In this document: one piece after another, positions 35,970-46,660 of the stretch
Layout: every line of letters begins with the position of its first letter
Numbering within the stretch: position 1 is the stretch's first letter
NCBI GenBank assembly: GCA_031308135.1
Contig: JAHLJT010000631.1
Span: 223,891,654-223,955,653, forward strand
DNA from: Acheta domesticus
Lineage: Eukaryota > Arthropoda > Insecta > Orthoptera > Gryllidae
DNA: 64,000 bases
Direction of reading: 5' to 3'
Translations under genes and position numbers: made by a program
The notes under the pieces: model-generated
Seen by the model: the letters and a program-made list of their open reading frames with translations, nothing else
Database searches by the model: none
What the model was told of the DNA's origin: nothing

Positions 35970-36440
35970 TTAACGAGCAATGGGTGGGTGGGAACCATCC
36001 AGCCCGCCTGTCCCAAGCGCTTCCGTAACGAGAGCAAGGTCGAATTGGAAGCGGGCCGTGTCCTGGGGGCAAGCGCCAGTCGCGGCGAAGTGCAGAATTC
36101 GGAGGCGGCGTCGCGGCGCGCGAGGCGTGGCGAGGGGGGGAGAGCGGAATGGCTTTACGACAGTCGCGCCGCGCCGCGGGAGCCTTCCGCAGCCGCCCAC
36201 GCGTTTGCCCGCCCCCTCCCCCTCCCTCTCGCCGCTTCCGGAAGGGCGCGCTTGGCAGTGGCCGCCGCGTTCCCACGGGAAGCGCCCTGGCCGGCGCGGC
36301 GCGGCGCGGCGCGGCGCGGCGCCGCGGCGACAGCGGGGTCACAGCAGCGCGCCGCGGCTTGGGCTTGGGCCCGACGCGACCTGGCATTTGACCCGCGCCG
36401 CGCTCCCCCCTCCCCGCACCCCACGGCGATTCTTGGCTGG
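35970..36440. promoter_or_regulatory. CpG island with a (GGCGC)n tract
   Basis: Very high GC and CpG over about 470 bp, including a GGCGC repeat at 36296-36330. Overlapping long frames on both strands (up to 245 residues) are Arg/Ala/Pro-rich and contradict one another, as expected from GC-rich non-coding DNA. It lies inside the large lipocalin intron. It could be an internal promoter or exon, but nothing proves that. Confidence 0.45.
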
Positions 36441-36489
36441 ATGCTTCTGCAGCTGCTACGCAAATTCCACCTGCTTCACCAATCTTCAT

Positions 36490-36858
36490 TCAACACCAGG
36501 CGAATGCCGGAGCAGCACCCTAACAAACGGGCCACGGACCGCGTGCGATCTTTCCTTCCTCTTCCTTGTCGTATCCTCTCCTCTTACGCACACGCACTAA
36601 CATGCACTACACTACCACACATGCCGGGAGACCGGTCAGGAACTTACAGCTTCTCCCGGCTGGGGCGGTGCCCCGCTGGTGGGGGATACCTGGTTGAGGG
36701 GAAAAAAACCGCTAGTCGACGGTAGGACGGCGCCAGATCTCGCCATCCGGTGGGAAAAAAGATCATCGCCACTTCCCGAGAAAAACATGCACTACACTTA
36801 TGGGACTAATGACCTGAGTAGTTAACGCGCCCGGAAACACGAATCAATCAATCAAACA
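36490..36858 (+). mobile_element. SINE-like family, copy 3 (full length by target duplication)
   Basis: The direct repeat AATCTTCAT flanks it at 36481-36489 and 36859-36867. It begins TCAACACCAGGCGAATGCCG and ends in AATCAATCAATCAAAC. An A/T-rich microsatellite-like tail plus a target duplication fits a retroposon of about 369 bp. I found no tRNA A/B boxes, so it may be the 3' end of a LINE family or a SINE with another head. Confidence 0.75.
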
Positions 36859-36869
36859 AATCTTCATAT

Positions 36870-38014
36870 TAAATGCTTTTCATTCTACTTTCCATTACAA
36901 AAGCAGAGACCAGCAAACCTTCCGCGCTATCAATCTTGATCATTTCCAATTCGCATTGAAAGATAATTTATAACTCTTTAGCTTTAATAAATATGTTACG
37001 AAAATACGACACACTTTCTGATTCAACTATGGTAAACCCCATCTCTGTTTTCAATCCCAACCACAAAGTAAAACGGCCAGTTACGAAAAAAATGAAGTCC
37101 TTGAGATGGACCATGCCTTTTGTCAAGACCGAACAAGTTTCAATGAGGAAGAAGAAAGAACCTCAAAGAATATCATGCATAAATACGTGTAGGCTTGCGA
37201 ATTCTTGTAAAATAGTATGATTGAGTGAGTGTTTTAATATTTCCTTCAAATACAGCGTGCCAGGAAAGTTTCTGCAGTGGCACCTTGATGGTGAGTGTAA
37301 AGGCAGTGAAATATAGCTTCGAGTGATTGGCTGGAAGAGCTGCTTAGGACGAATCATATTTTAATGCTTTCGCAGAATTTCTGTTCTGGGCGCGGGGAAA
37401 AGCTGGTACTGCACTTATTTTGGTTAATAGACCATGAGTCCTCTACAACGCGATATTTTTGCGGGAAGCAGCTGTAATTTCTTAGAAATTATTGCTCGTT
37501 GCCAACTTTCTGGAGTTTAAATCCAATTTTCATCGCACTGAAATACTGATGTTTGCTTCCATATGCTGACAAGACGACCGCATGGAAATCACTTTTGTGG
37601 AGTTTGAATTTTGTAACATTGATCGGTCGTGTCTAAGCGGAACTCAGAGCCTTTCTAAGAATTCTAATATTCCAACGCCGGCTTGTCAGGTGACCAGTAG
37701 GTGCTGCAGTCTTGCGGTCGTGTTTGCAAACAGTAAGACTTGAAAATCTAGCGCCAAAAAACTTGTCTTCCAAAGCACACAGTGGCTCTGCTTTTGTTGG
37801 AATTATCGCGCGGAATTTGGGGGAAAATATTCTAAGTGGAAGGCGCCACGTTTGAAATGTATGTTCTGAGCTGGTAATTAGTGCCAAAGATGCCAAGATT
37901 GTTATAAATAATTGATTTACTTGCACGCTGCGCCAAATTCGAATCAATTTTGGCCATTTCTGTTCAGTGTGGAGAGACTTTTCTGGCGCACTATATTTGA
38001 TGGATCATGTACTA
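36870..38014. other. AT-rich intron sequence, no gene recognised
   Basis: Short frames only. 37640-37950 is less AT-rich but unassigned. Confidence 0.45.
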
Positions 38015-38245
38015 CACTTCGGTTATTCTTTCTTGACGCACGGGGGGTGTAAATAAAATGGAATATCTCACGGTATTTCGCGTCGTTCTCGGTTGTGCCG
38101 CTAGGAGTCGCATGATCGCGACTGTATCGAGCAGTGCAGGCGATCATGCAATTCCTGGCGGCACAACGGACAACGACGCGAAATACCGTGAGATATTCTA
38201 TTTTGATGACACCCCCCCCCGTGCACCAAGAAAGAGAAACCGAAA
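38015..38245. mobile_element. Foldback MITE, copy 2
   Basis: An inverted repeat: GGAATATCTCACGGTATTTC on the left is mirrored by GAAATACCGTGAGATATTCT on the right, with outer arms CGGTTATTCTTTCTTG and CAAGAAAGAGAAACCG. The core word CGATCATGC and the arm sequence are shared with the element at 18471-18727, but the outer ends differ, so the two are relatives and not identical copies. Confidence 0.75.
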
Positions 38246-38577
38246 TATAGATTCTGTTTGGAGGCTCTTACTTTTATGAATTTGAAGACAATTAAAATTT
38301 TGAGATTGATATGTAAATATTCGTTACTTGGAACTACCAACAGACCGTTCGTCCAAAATAAAACCTGTGAAGTAGCTTCTATAATGTGGAACATTTACTT
38401 ATGAACGTGATTTCGAAGTGTATGTTTGCCAAAGCTCCTGAAATTCATTGGGAGTAAATTGTAAATTGGGTAAAAATGTAAATTGGGCCAAAGAAGCAAA
38501 GTTGTAGGTTTTTGGTTTAAGTTCCGAAATCAATTTTTAGAGAATCAGTTTTCTATTTCGGTTTATTTTTCATTTTT

Positions 38578-38613
38578 ACTACGTTTTGGAGCTCATGTAT
38601 CTCCATCATCAGG
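38578..38613 (-). ncRNA. Hammerhead-ribozyme-like motif
   Basis: On the minus strand: CTGATGA (complement of 38606-38612), a stem TGGAG/CTCCA with loop ATACATGAG, then AAAACGTA. The first core box is a perfect CUGANGA. The second would be GAAAC in a hammerhead but reads AAAAC. The cleavage triplet would be GUA. Such motifs are known in Penelope-like elements and retrozymes. The single core change probably weakens or abolishes cleavage. Stem I is not evident. Confidence 0.45.
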
Positions 38614-38793
38614 TACAGGTACAAATTGGTAGATACAATTGGAAAGTTTTATTTTTGTTATTTCAAAACATTCTAAATTTCACTGATATATAAAATTATA
38701 CATGTGATTAATACACAATTAGTAATGGAATTTAAGTATATAATTTAATTGACGAAAATACTATTTAATAGAATAAAGAAAATTGAAAAAAAC

Positions 38794-39963
38794 ATACGAC
38801 GAGAGCAAGCTCGGTTTCGTCCAGAGAAATCATGCATTGATCAGATTAACACCATGAGAATAATTATTGAACAGAGTGTAGAATGGTGAAGCCGGATATA
38901 CGCCGGTTTCCTTGATTTCCAGAAGGCATTTGATTCGTTAAATCAGAATTGTATCTGGACAGTATTAAGGAAACATAAGATACCTGAAGTATTAATTAAA
39001 CATATAAAACAACAGTACGATGATTTTGGATGTTACCTAACGCACGGAGGGAGAATATCAGATAAAATAGAAGTAAAACAGGAAGTGAAATAGGGCTGCG
39101 TGTTATCGCCTCTCCTATTTATTGCAGTGCTGGACGATGTGATGGAAAGAGTAACAACAAAGGAAAAAAGAGATATTAGATGGGGTTTGACGGAAACTCT
39201 GGAAGACCTAGAGTATGCGGACGCCATATGTTTTCTCTCTGAAAATTTTATGAACATGAAATCAAAGCTTAATGATATATATGCGGAGCAAAGAAAGCGG
39301 GACTGTTAATTAAATAGTAAAACGAAATTATTAAGAATAAATGCCAATGTTCAAGACACCTTTCAAATTAACAAGGAAGAAGTAGATGTTCTCTAATTTC
39401 AATATCTGGGGAATATAATAACTGATGATGGAGGCACAGATGAGGATGTTAAACAAAGAATCATCAAAGCAAACGTTTGTTTTATACAATTAAGAGAAGT
39501 CTGGAAAAATAGAAATTTTGCTTAAAAACAAAACTACGCATTTTCTACTCAAATGTAAAGTCTGTGCTTTTATACGGATCAGAAACTTGGAAAATAACAT
39601 AAATAACAAGTATTCATAAACCGATGTCTATGAAGAATCCTAAAGATTAGGTGGCCACAAGTAATAACAAACGAAGAACTGCTGAAGAAAGCCAATGAAA
39701 CATCAACAGTAATGCAAATAAAACGTAGAAAGTGGAACTGGATAGGACATACTTTAAGGAAACCCCGAAATTCAATTGAGAGAGAAGCACTATGTTGGAA
39801 CCCACAAGGGAGTAGAAGCCAAGGTCGACCGAGAACATCATGGAGGGCAGTGGAAGGAGAGATCCGGAAGACTGGTATGACTTGGGAGCAAATCATACCT
39901 ATTGCAGAAAATAGAGTAAGATGGAGATCCTTTGCCGAGGCCCTATGCTCCGAAAGGAACTAA
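38794..39963 (+). pseudogene. RTE-type non-LTR reverse transcriptase, decayed
   Basis: It opens inside RT with QARFRPEKSCIDQINTMRII, then FLDFQKAFDSLNQ and a GCVLSPLLFIAVLDDVM block, all typical of the RTE clade. The catalytic box reads YADA (about 39220) where YADD is needed, so a metal-binding Asp is lost. The C-terminus has the RTE signature RRKWNWIGHTLRKP and GSRSQGRPRTSWR. At least eight stops or frame changes interrupt it. After the last stop comes a GAA-rich tail, and a perfect inverted repeat AGAAGAAGAATT/AATTCTTCTTCT lies just beyond. Confidence 0.88.
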
Positions 39964-39989
39964 AGAAGCATGAAGAAGAAGAATTCAAT

Positions 39990-40690
39990 TCTTCTTCTAC
40001 AAACAATGTTATTCATTGCTTAATGTTATTCATCACATAAGCAATGTTATTCATTCTTGAATACATTGCAATGCATACAGTCATTAAATAGTACAAAAAA
40101 AGTTTGTAAAGGAACATACGATAAAACATTGTTACGTTTGAGGAGTGAAAATTTCAATCCACGAGTTTGAAGCGGAAATGCTATTAAGGAGCTGCCTCAA
40201 AATGTGCAGGAAAAAACTAGTAGAATTGACATTAGATAATAAACGAAATTAAGCGAGATCGATGAATGGGAGGAAGATAATATTTATGATATAAGTAGTA
40301 AAGGTGACCATTTATTTTGCAAAAAGAAAATGATGCGACACGAGGCAGATAGGTTGAGTAGCGCAATTCTACGAGCAAAATAAAATTACTTTTACCACAT
40401 GTGTCGTACACAATTTTTAGACACCGTTACTCTTTTTTCCTTTTTCTCCATTTTTTCTTTCTGTCCTTTCAGTTCTTTTTGCTGTTTTTTGTCCTTTTAT
40501 TCTTCTGTCCTTTTCACCCTTTTTGGTTACATTGGTCCTTCCGGCGAGACGAAAGTATTTTTTTCTTTTCATTCACAGATTTATCAGAACAATGAGTATC
40601 GTCTCACTTTTAGCTCTAGTGCTAAACTTTAAGCAACGCTAGGCATACCCTAAAAGCTTGCTCAGGCTATCCGGGATGAGCCGCGTCGTC
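39990..40690. other. Intron sequence with a T-rich pyrimidine tract
   Basis: A CTTTTT-rich tract spans 40428-40530. No gene was recognised. Confidence 0.5.
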
Positions 40691-40696
40691 GATTTG

Positions 40697-40740
40697 GTGG
40701 CTGACGTTTCGGCCAACATATTGTGGCCTTCCTCAGCAGT
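40697..40740 (-). ncRNA. Hammerhead-ribozyme-like motif with intact core boxes
   Basis: On the minus strand: CTGAGGA (complement of 40730-40736) fits CUGANGA. Then comes a stem II hairpin AGGCCACAATATGTTGGCC, in which GGCCA pairs with TGGCC. It is followed by GAAAC and the triplet GTC. All conserved core nucleotides that I can check are present. The order of elements matches hammerheads described in Penelope-like retroelements, whose 3' regions often carry this kind of GGCCGAAACGTC block. Stem I pairing with the flanks is weak. It lies 119 nt after the donor at 40858, in the sense orientation of the lipocalin gene. Confidence 0.55.
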
Positions 40741-40858
40741 ATCCGGATAACCTGGACAACATGAATTCCGGCCGCGGAAGCCTACGCAATCATACCCTAA
40801 AAACGCCGCTCTTAGTAGTGTCTGTGTAAAAAGTAATTTGAAGTGGCAGCGTGCGTAC

Positions 40859-41283
40859 CTTGTCCAAATTGAGGCCGGACTGCGCGGGCACGCCGTGGCA
40901 GTCGCTGACTTCCGTCATGGTGGGCGAGGAGGCGAGGCCTCCCGCGGGCAGCAGCGCCGCCGCCGCCACCGCCGCCAGCAGCAGCAGGGCGCGCGCCGAC
41001 GGCGCCGAGGGCGGCGGGGGGCGCGGCGCCGGCGGGTGCGGCGCGCCGCAGGGCGGGGGCGGGGCCGCCAGCCGCGACGCCGCCGAGGGCGCGGGCGGGG
41101 GCGGGGGCGCGGGGCGGGGCATGTCGGCGGGGGCGGCGCCGCGCTCAACGGGTGGGCCGCGCCGCGCGCTGTGCCATGGGCCGCGCGCGGGGCCGGGGAC
41201 GGGGGCGGCGAAGGCGGGGACGCTCCCCCGCACTACGCTGCCATCGCCCAGCAGCAGGTCGGCCGTCGCGACGGGTGGGCGCT
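40859..41283 (-). CDS. Lipocalin-like secreted protein, signal-peptide exon
   Basis: This exon directs the lipocalin-like protein into the secretory pathway. The donor AAG|GTACGC follows 40859 and leaves phase 0, which fits the exon at 16674-16911. A possible acceptor (TGTCTGTTTGCCCGCAG) precedes 41283, so it may be an internal exon. The only in-frame ATG is at 41120-41122, giving 88 residues here. They are a long Pro/Ala-rich n-region, a hydrophobic core ALLLLAAVAAAALLPAGG at about residues 45-62, a likely cleavage near GGLASS, then TEVSDCHGVPAQSGLNLDK. Its Cys is placed as in lipocalins before GxW. The n-region is unusually long. As no stop separates 41283 from the ATG, the frame may begin further upstream. 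The exon is extremely CpG-rich. Overlapping frames on both strands are shadows. Confidence 0.7.
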
Positions 41284-41289
41284 CTGCGG

Positions 41290-43100
41290 GCAAACAGACA
41301 ATATTACGTTATATGAGAACTGCCTCACGTTTTTCTGTTGAGCATAAGAGGAGTTAATGAAATACCGCAAATCGTGTGCAAATCCATACTGAAATAGAAA
41401 AAACAGAAATAATAGTTCACAAAAATTATTGAATATTTACAAAATTACATCAGAAAGTTACAAACTATTGCAGTCTGTACATTTTCAACTCACAATATCG
41501 TCGAAAAATGATTCTTTGTGCAATACACATCAGATTACGTTATTGTAAACATTAATACTTTGTTTACCTGCCGTTCCTTGCCAATTTTCTAAAGAAAATT
41601 ATTTATATTAATTTGTCATTGAAGAATAATTTAACCTTCTCGCTACAGCTACCGTGGCAGAGAGGAAGTTATGTAATACTGCGCGAAAAAACGGCGAACT
41701 TCTATTAACTTCTGTTAGTGCTACATGAAGCCAAAGAGAAGATATTTTGACATCGCACATCGAGAGCCTTTCCCTAAACTCCAAAACTTGTTCTTTTCTC
41801 TATTTGTTGATTGTCCCTTTTTTCTTCATTTACTAACAGGAAACTTGACAATCGTCAGTGCTTTAACCAGGAGCCCCTTGGCTGCACACACTTCCTCTAT
41901 ATACAGTAATTCTTTTGATTTATGCTCGTTGGATCGTACGTTTCGTTAGTAGTTATAAATTGTTGAAAATGATTTTTTTGATGATTTACTTTGGTGTAAT
42001 AAAAGCTACGAATAACCTCCAGGTAGAACTTCGGAGTATTTTTTCTGTGGGGTCTATAGAATCTTAAACAAAAGACTTCGCGGTTTATCAGACTTCCCCT
42101 TAACTATTCTTATCTTTAAAAAATGTCAGGAAAAATGTTGAACGAATATGCAGTTTTGTCACTGGATACATCTTAGCGCATCTTAGCGCGAATGTAAATG
42201 TGATACAATTTGCTTGTTTTTGTGGTCACGGCTGTGATATTCTTGCAGCTGGTTTCATCACCACTTCCTGCTAGTGGCTAGCTTCTCTGAGAATTAAAAG
42301 AACAGGAAAACTGCCGTGTTGTTACTTCTGCAATTTCTTAAACTATTTACACAGGAATAAGATGAAGTTACGCCTTTGAGAAATGGTTAATTTAGCAGTG
42401 TAAAAATTGTTTTTGCAGTGTCAGAAATGTTTCTGCGATATCTCCTTTAATTATTTATTTAACAACAAAAACAGTTAACAAATAATAATGCTGCAAAATA
42501 CACCGTTCGAGTTAAATTTTAAAGTAGAAACTAAGTAGATTTATCCCTTTTCCATTTTTGTATAGAATGAGTCATATCAGATGAAAACACATCCTACGAA
42601 ATCATAACATTAGCAGCAAATCATTTTTATCGTTTTGACCTCGGAAGCGTAAGTTTCCATAGAAAATGGGTTTGATTATGTTTTGATTACGTCACAGCCT
42701 GGCAGTGGAACTTTTCAATTTACAAGTGACACAATACAAGAATTTACATGAGACAAGAAGCGCTGCAATTCTGACGACCGGCTGGCGAGGTCGCGCGCAA
42801 CAAGGCCGCGCACGTTGTGAGGGCTGTCGTACGTACCCCAATTCTGGCACTCCACATTTTTTCCGTCGATGGTCTTCGAAAAGAGTTGCGCGATAATTAA
42901 AACCACTCATCGCTCTGACTCACTAAATTTACAACCTTGTAGGGGCTATAGAAGAGCAGGAATTACTACAGGAACAAATAATAAGAAACATTAGCTGAGT
43001 TAATGAAGTAGAAGACTTTCTTCTCTCCACATGAAGTAACACATCCTGTAGTATTCGATTCTTCATCTCACATTTTATCTCTATGGCTTTTTCAAGCGGC
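41290..43100. other. AT-rich sequence upstream of the signal-peptide exon
   Basis: Nothing was assigned. A GC-richer patch at 42765-42835 has short frames on both strands without known motifs. Confidence 0.45.
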
Positions 43101-43129
43101 ATGTATTCAACTGCCGATTTAACCTTCCA

Positions 43130-43480
43130 ACTTATCGCTTCCACACGCCGGCTCGTTACGTTGTGATCGCGCCAGCGCCCTCCCCGCTCGCTCCGCCCAC
43201 CCACCTGCAATGCCGGGCGCGGGCGTTGCTCGTGGAGCGCGTCTAACGTCATGCCGCTCTACGTCATCCCGGCAGCGCCCTTCTGCCGGCCGCCGCCCTC
43301 TAAACACCGCGTTCAATCAGCCTCCGCGTTTGAAAGCGCTTTTACGAGCGCCAGCGGCGGCGGAGGCCTTCGGTCGCCTGCGGGGCGCCCGCGGGCGGCG
43401 GCGACCACCGCCACGGACAATCGGCGCGGTGGGAGGACGCTCTGCTATTCGGACAGCCGCCGCAGGCCCAGCGGATGAAA
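43130..43480. promoter_or_regulatory. CpG island 2 kb upstream of the signal-peptide exon
   Basis: A GC/CpG-rich block with GCGG/CGCC runs. On the minus strand it precedes the lipocalin signal exon, so it is a candidate promoter or 5' untranslated exon. No TATA box or clear donor was identified. Long frames here are composition artefacts. Confidence 0.4.
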
Positions 43481-44089
43481 TCATTTCCATTTCAGCGTTA
43501 CGAAACTGTATCAACAACTTTAATATGGATTTAGGGTTGTATGGAAGAGGATTTCTTTATCGGATGTGACTGGCTACTTTGGCGTAATTTTGTACTCTGA
43601 AGGAATTCAAATAGTCATTCATGGACAATGAACCTTGACCCAAAGCTCGTGAATGCAAATTACGTAGATTTAATACGAACGTCTGTTTCTGTCCAGAAGA
43701 AAAGGAATACACGACGAAAGATGTTATTGTAAAAAGAAAAGCAATGGGAACGTTGTGGGGAAAATAAACGATTTGAGAGTTGAAAGGAAAAAGCAAAAAC
43801 CATTTATTATTTTTTTAATTTATTCAATAATATTATTACTAATTATACGTTAAAAAGTTTCGAAGCATCGATTTCTGTTGATGACGGTGAAACTCATACA
43901 AAGACAACCTGCAGCAAAAAGATAATTAGTGACGCAGTTTCCTTTCTCAAAATCTGTTAAAAGTCTCGTCGTTTCGACTCATCTCCTTCGTCCGTGCCGA
44001 GGAACACGCCCCAAACGGCAGTTTGTGAGCTTGTAAATTGCACGCGATATTTCCTGGTGGATAGTTTTATCTCCGCACGCGACGTCTTC

Positions 44090-44390
44090 CTCATAGAGCG
44101 CGCTCTCGCCGGGAGGAAGTGGGCGACATCTGCCTTCTGGCGAAACGCCGCGACGCTGGCGGGCAGGGGAACGCGCCGCGGGAGGCGCGCGGTGCGGCTG
44201 CCAGCGCGGAGCCCTGTCGCCCTCGTTGCCCGTCGCGCGGCGGCCCGCGGGTCGAACAGAGCAACGACGCGGAGTGCGCGCATGCCCTGCACCCGGCCCG
44301 GGGCCTGGCTTCGATCCCCGGACCTCGAGCACCTCGCGCCCGGCGCCCCTCCGCCGCGCTTCGCCGCGCTACTGACGGCGAAGTTTAGCA
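44090..44390. promoter_or_regulatory. Second CpG island upstream of the signal-peptide exon
   Basis: About 300 bp of high GC/CpG with sharp edges into AT-rich DNA. Conflicting long frames on both strands indicate non-coding composition. A promoter or first exon of the lipocalin gene is possible but unproven. Confidence 0.4.
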
Positions 44391-44783
44391 AAACATCCAT
44401 ACCTCCGTACATCAGCAAAGGGTCTTCCATGTCGATGAATACTTCGACAGAAAACATCCGTGTTTTAAATAAAATGAAGCATGATTTACCTATCGTGTTT
44501 CCATTTTTTAAATATTACCTAATTAAATTAGTTTTATTTTCTTTGATCACGTATAAGAAATATGTTGATACTAAATTTTATCAAATATAACGAAGGAAAT
44601 AAAAAACAAAGACATTGTGTTTAGCTATTTTTGCATTTATTCACAAATCATCAAAATAAAATGTCCTGGTTCTAATGTGATACATAACAGGTCAAAATTA
44701 GTTTTACATATGTTCTGTCGTAAATTTGACTGCCATTTTAATTTCCTAACCAATGATCTGTGTAGTCAAGGTTCATAATCACG

Positions 44784-45107
44784 GTGTAAGATATATAGGT
44801 GTGTTCACTCCAAGTCTAAAACTGTAGCTTATCTGAGGCTAGTTCTCACAGTTGTCGAATATAAGCGCTGCGATCTTTGGGTCTCATTGGGCAAGGTCGT
44901 GATTGGTCGTGATCCATTCGACAGATCTGTGGCCAGCTGATTTCTAATTTCAAGTCAGTGATTTGTCGTTCTGTGGTGAAATTGGTAAAGCCTAGAGCAA
45001 ACAGTTACGAAAATGGACAGGAAATGTTTTGTAAAACTGTTGTAATATTCACAGTTTAAGATGTACATCTCACGTACGGCTAGATAACACACCTATACAT
45101 CTTACAC
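44784..45107. mobile_element. MITE with 22-bp terminal inverted repeats
   Basis: GTGTAAGATATATAGGTGTG TT at 44784-44805 is mirrored at 45086-45107 with one mismatch. The 324-bp element has no coding frame. I see no clear target duplication, so the superfamily stays open. Confidence 0.65.
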
Positions 45108-45109
45108 AG

Positions 45110-45980
45110 TCTTCAAAATGCAGTGTAACTGTATTACCAAATACAAAATAATCAAAGAAGTATCATCAGTGGAGAAAGGTTGCGAAAAGCAAACGGTTTC
45201 GTGCCGCCTGTGGATCGTCAAAGTGACAGTTGTCAGTGGCCGTTGATCGCGAGCAACCCACAAACAAAATTAGATACTAGACATTTCATTTGTATCATGA
45301 GATTTTTTTGTGAAAACATAGCTATTTCTAGACAAATATATCGACTTGAAGAAAACATCGATGATAATATACCGATGTTTATGCACAAAAATGTCGATAT
45401 TTTAAAAACACGGATGTTTTTTTGCGATCCCTAGCCGCGCCGCGCCAGTGACGCAGCCCTCGCAGCCGCTCCACGTGCCTTCAGTGGGGCTTCCCACAGT
45501 GGTGCATCAGAGCGTCATGGTTCATTGAGGGGCGCTTTGTCGACGCTTCCGAGTGGCGGTGTTGCTATATTCAGTATTCCGTGACATTGTGAATGTTAAA
45601 GCAGATGTGATTGTGACAAAGATGTACGCCGTTATCATTTTAGGTTATACGAATATCATCTTCCCTTTTAGATAGCTTCCACTTTTTCTTGTAACTTTGT
45701 TTACGTAATCTGATTCCGAATTCCAGCTTTTGTATTTTATTGATTGATTCATTCTGATGCTGAATCATTTTATACAAAAATCTTTCTCTACATTTCGTAT
45801 TTTGTTGACAAGCTCATAGCCTTCTTTAAGTATACTGTATACCCCAGGATTAGTGTTCATTGATGTGGTTTCATGACTAATATCGCGGAACGAAATTATA
45901 GACTAATGAGTGTTTGTGAAGTCGCGCTCTTTCCTGTTTTTTACATATTTTAAACACACGAAAAAATCGAACTATCTTCC
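45110..45980. other. Mixed spacer, no gene recognised
   Basis: A GC-richer patch at 45430-45560 is unassigned. The rest is AT-rich. Confidence 0.45.
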
Positions 45981-45984
45981 TTTT

Positions 45985-46600
45985 ACCCTATCCTGTCTGG
46001 CATCCTTCAATTGTCCTTCGAGGAAGTGTGCTGGGTCCAGTATTTTACACTTCTCACCTGCCTACAACCGAAGAAACAGTAACAGCTGTATTTGCTGACG
46101 ATACATTAGTTCTTGCTTCAGACAGTGATAGAGTATAGGCTAGAGATTGCTGGATGATACATTTCAACAAACTACACGCATAGATAAATACTTGGCGATT
46201 AAGAGTAACTGAAAGTAAATCAAGTCACATTACTTTCATCATGAAGATAATTTGTGAATTCGTCTCCCAGTGCAGTTGAACAGAACTAACCTTCCACAAC
46301 AGATTCAGTGAGATATTTAGGTGTTTATCTTGATATGAAACTTACGTGGAAAAAACATATGTGTAAACGAAAAGAACTTGAGTTAAAATACAAAAAAACT
46401 GTAATTGTTATTAGGTAGAAAATCATTGTTAGCTTTAGACAATAAATTATTCATAAATTATTCCTGAAGCCTGCTTGGACTTACTTCGTACAAGCCCTGG
46501 GCCACGAGTAGCAAATCCAATATCCAAATCATTTAAATATTTCAATCCAAAGTATTAAGAAACTTTGCCGATGCCCCCTGGGTGTTCGAAATTATGTAAT
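45985..46600 (+). pseudogene. Jockey-clade reverse transcriptase remnant
   Basis: The frame at about 46025 reads GSVLGPVFYTSHLPTTEETV, then AVFADDTLVLASDSD, with the catalytic FADD intact at 46091-46102. It continues with WRLRVTESKSSHITF, then SVRYLGVYLDMKLTWKKHM and, after a frame change, LLGRKSLLALDNKLL. This order and wording are those of the jockey family. Stops within and after the active-site segment, plus frameshifts, show that it is dead. The 5' half and the 3' tail are missing. A pogo element begins 60 bp downstream. Confidence 0.8.
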
Positions 46601-46660
46601 TCAATAAATGGAGAAATAAAAAATATAGTTGAAAATGTATTCAAAAATTAGATTACCATA

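Noticed and set aside
35980..36725. Frames of 206 and 245 residues on the plus strand in the CpG island
   Set aside because: Composition is Arg/Ala/Pro-rich, long frames exist on both strands at once, and the longer frame runs into the SINE-like repeat. No domain or splice context supports a gene.
40838..41357. Plus-strand frames of 167 and 168 residues opposite the signal-peptide exon
   Set aside because: They are antisense shadows of a GC-rich exon. Only the minus-strand frame has a donor in the right phase and a signal-peptide-like core.
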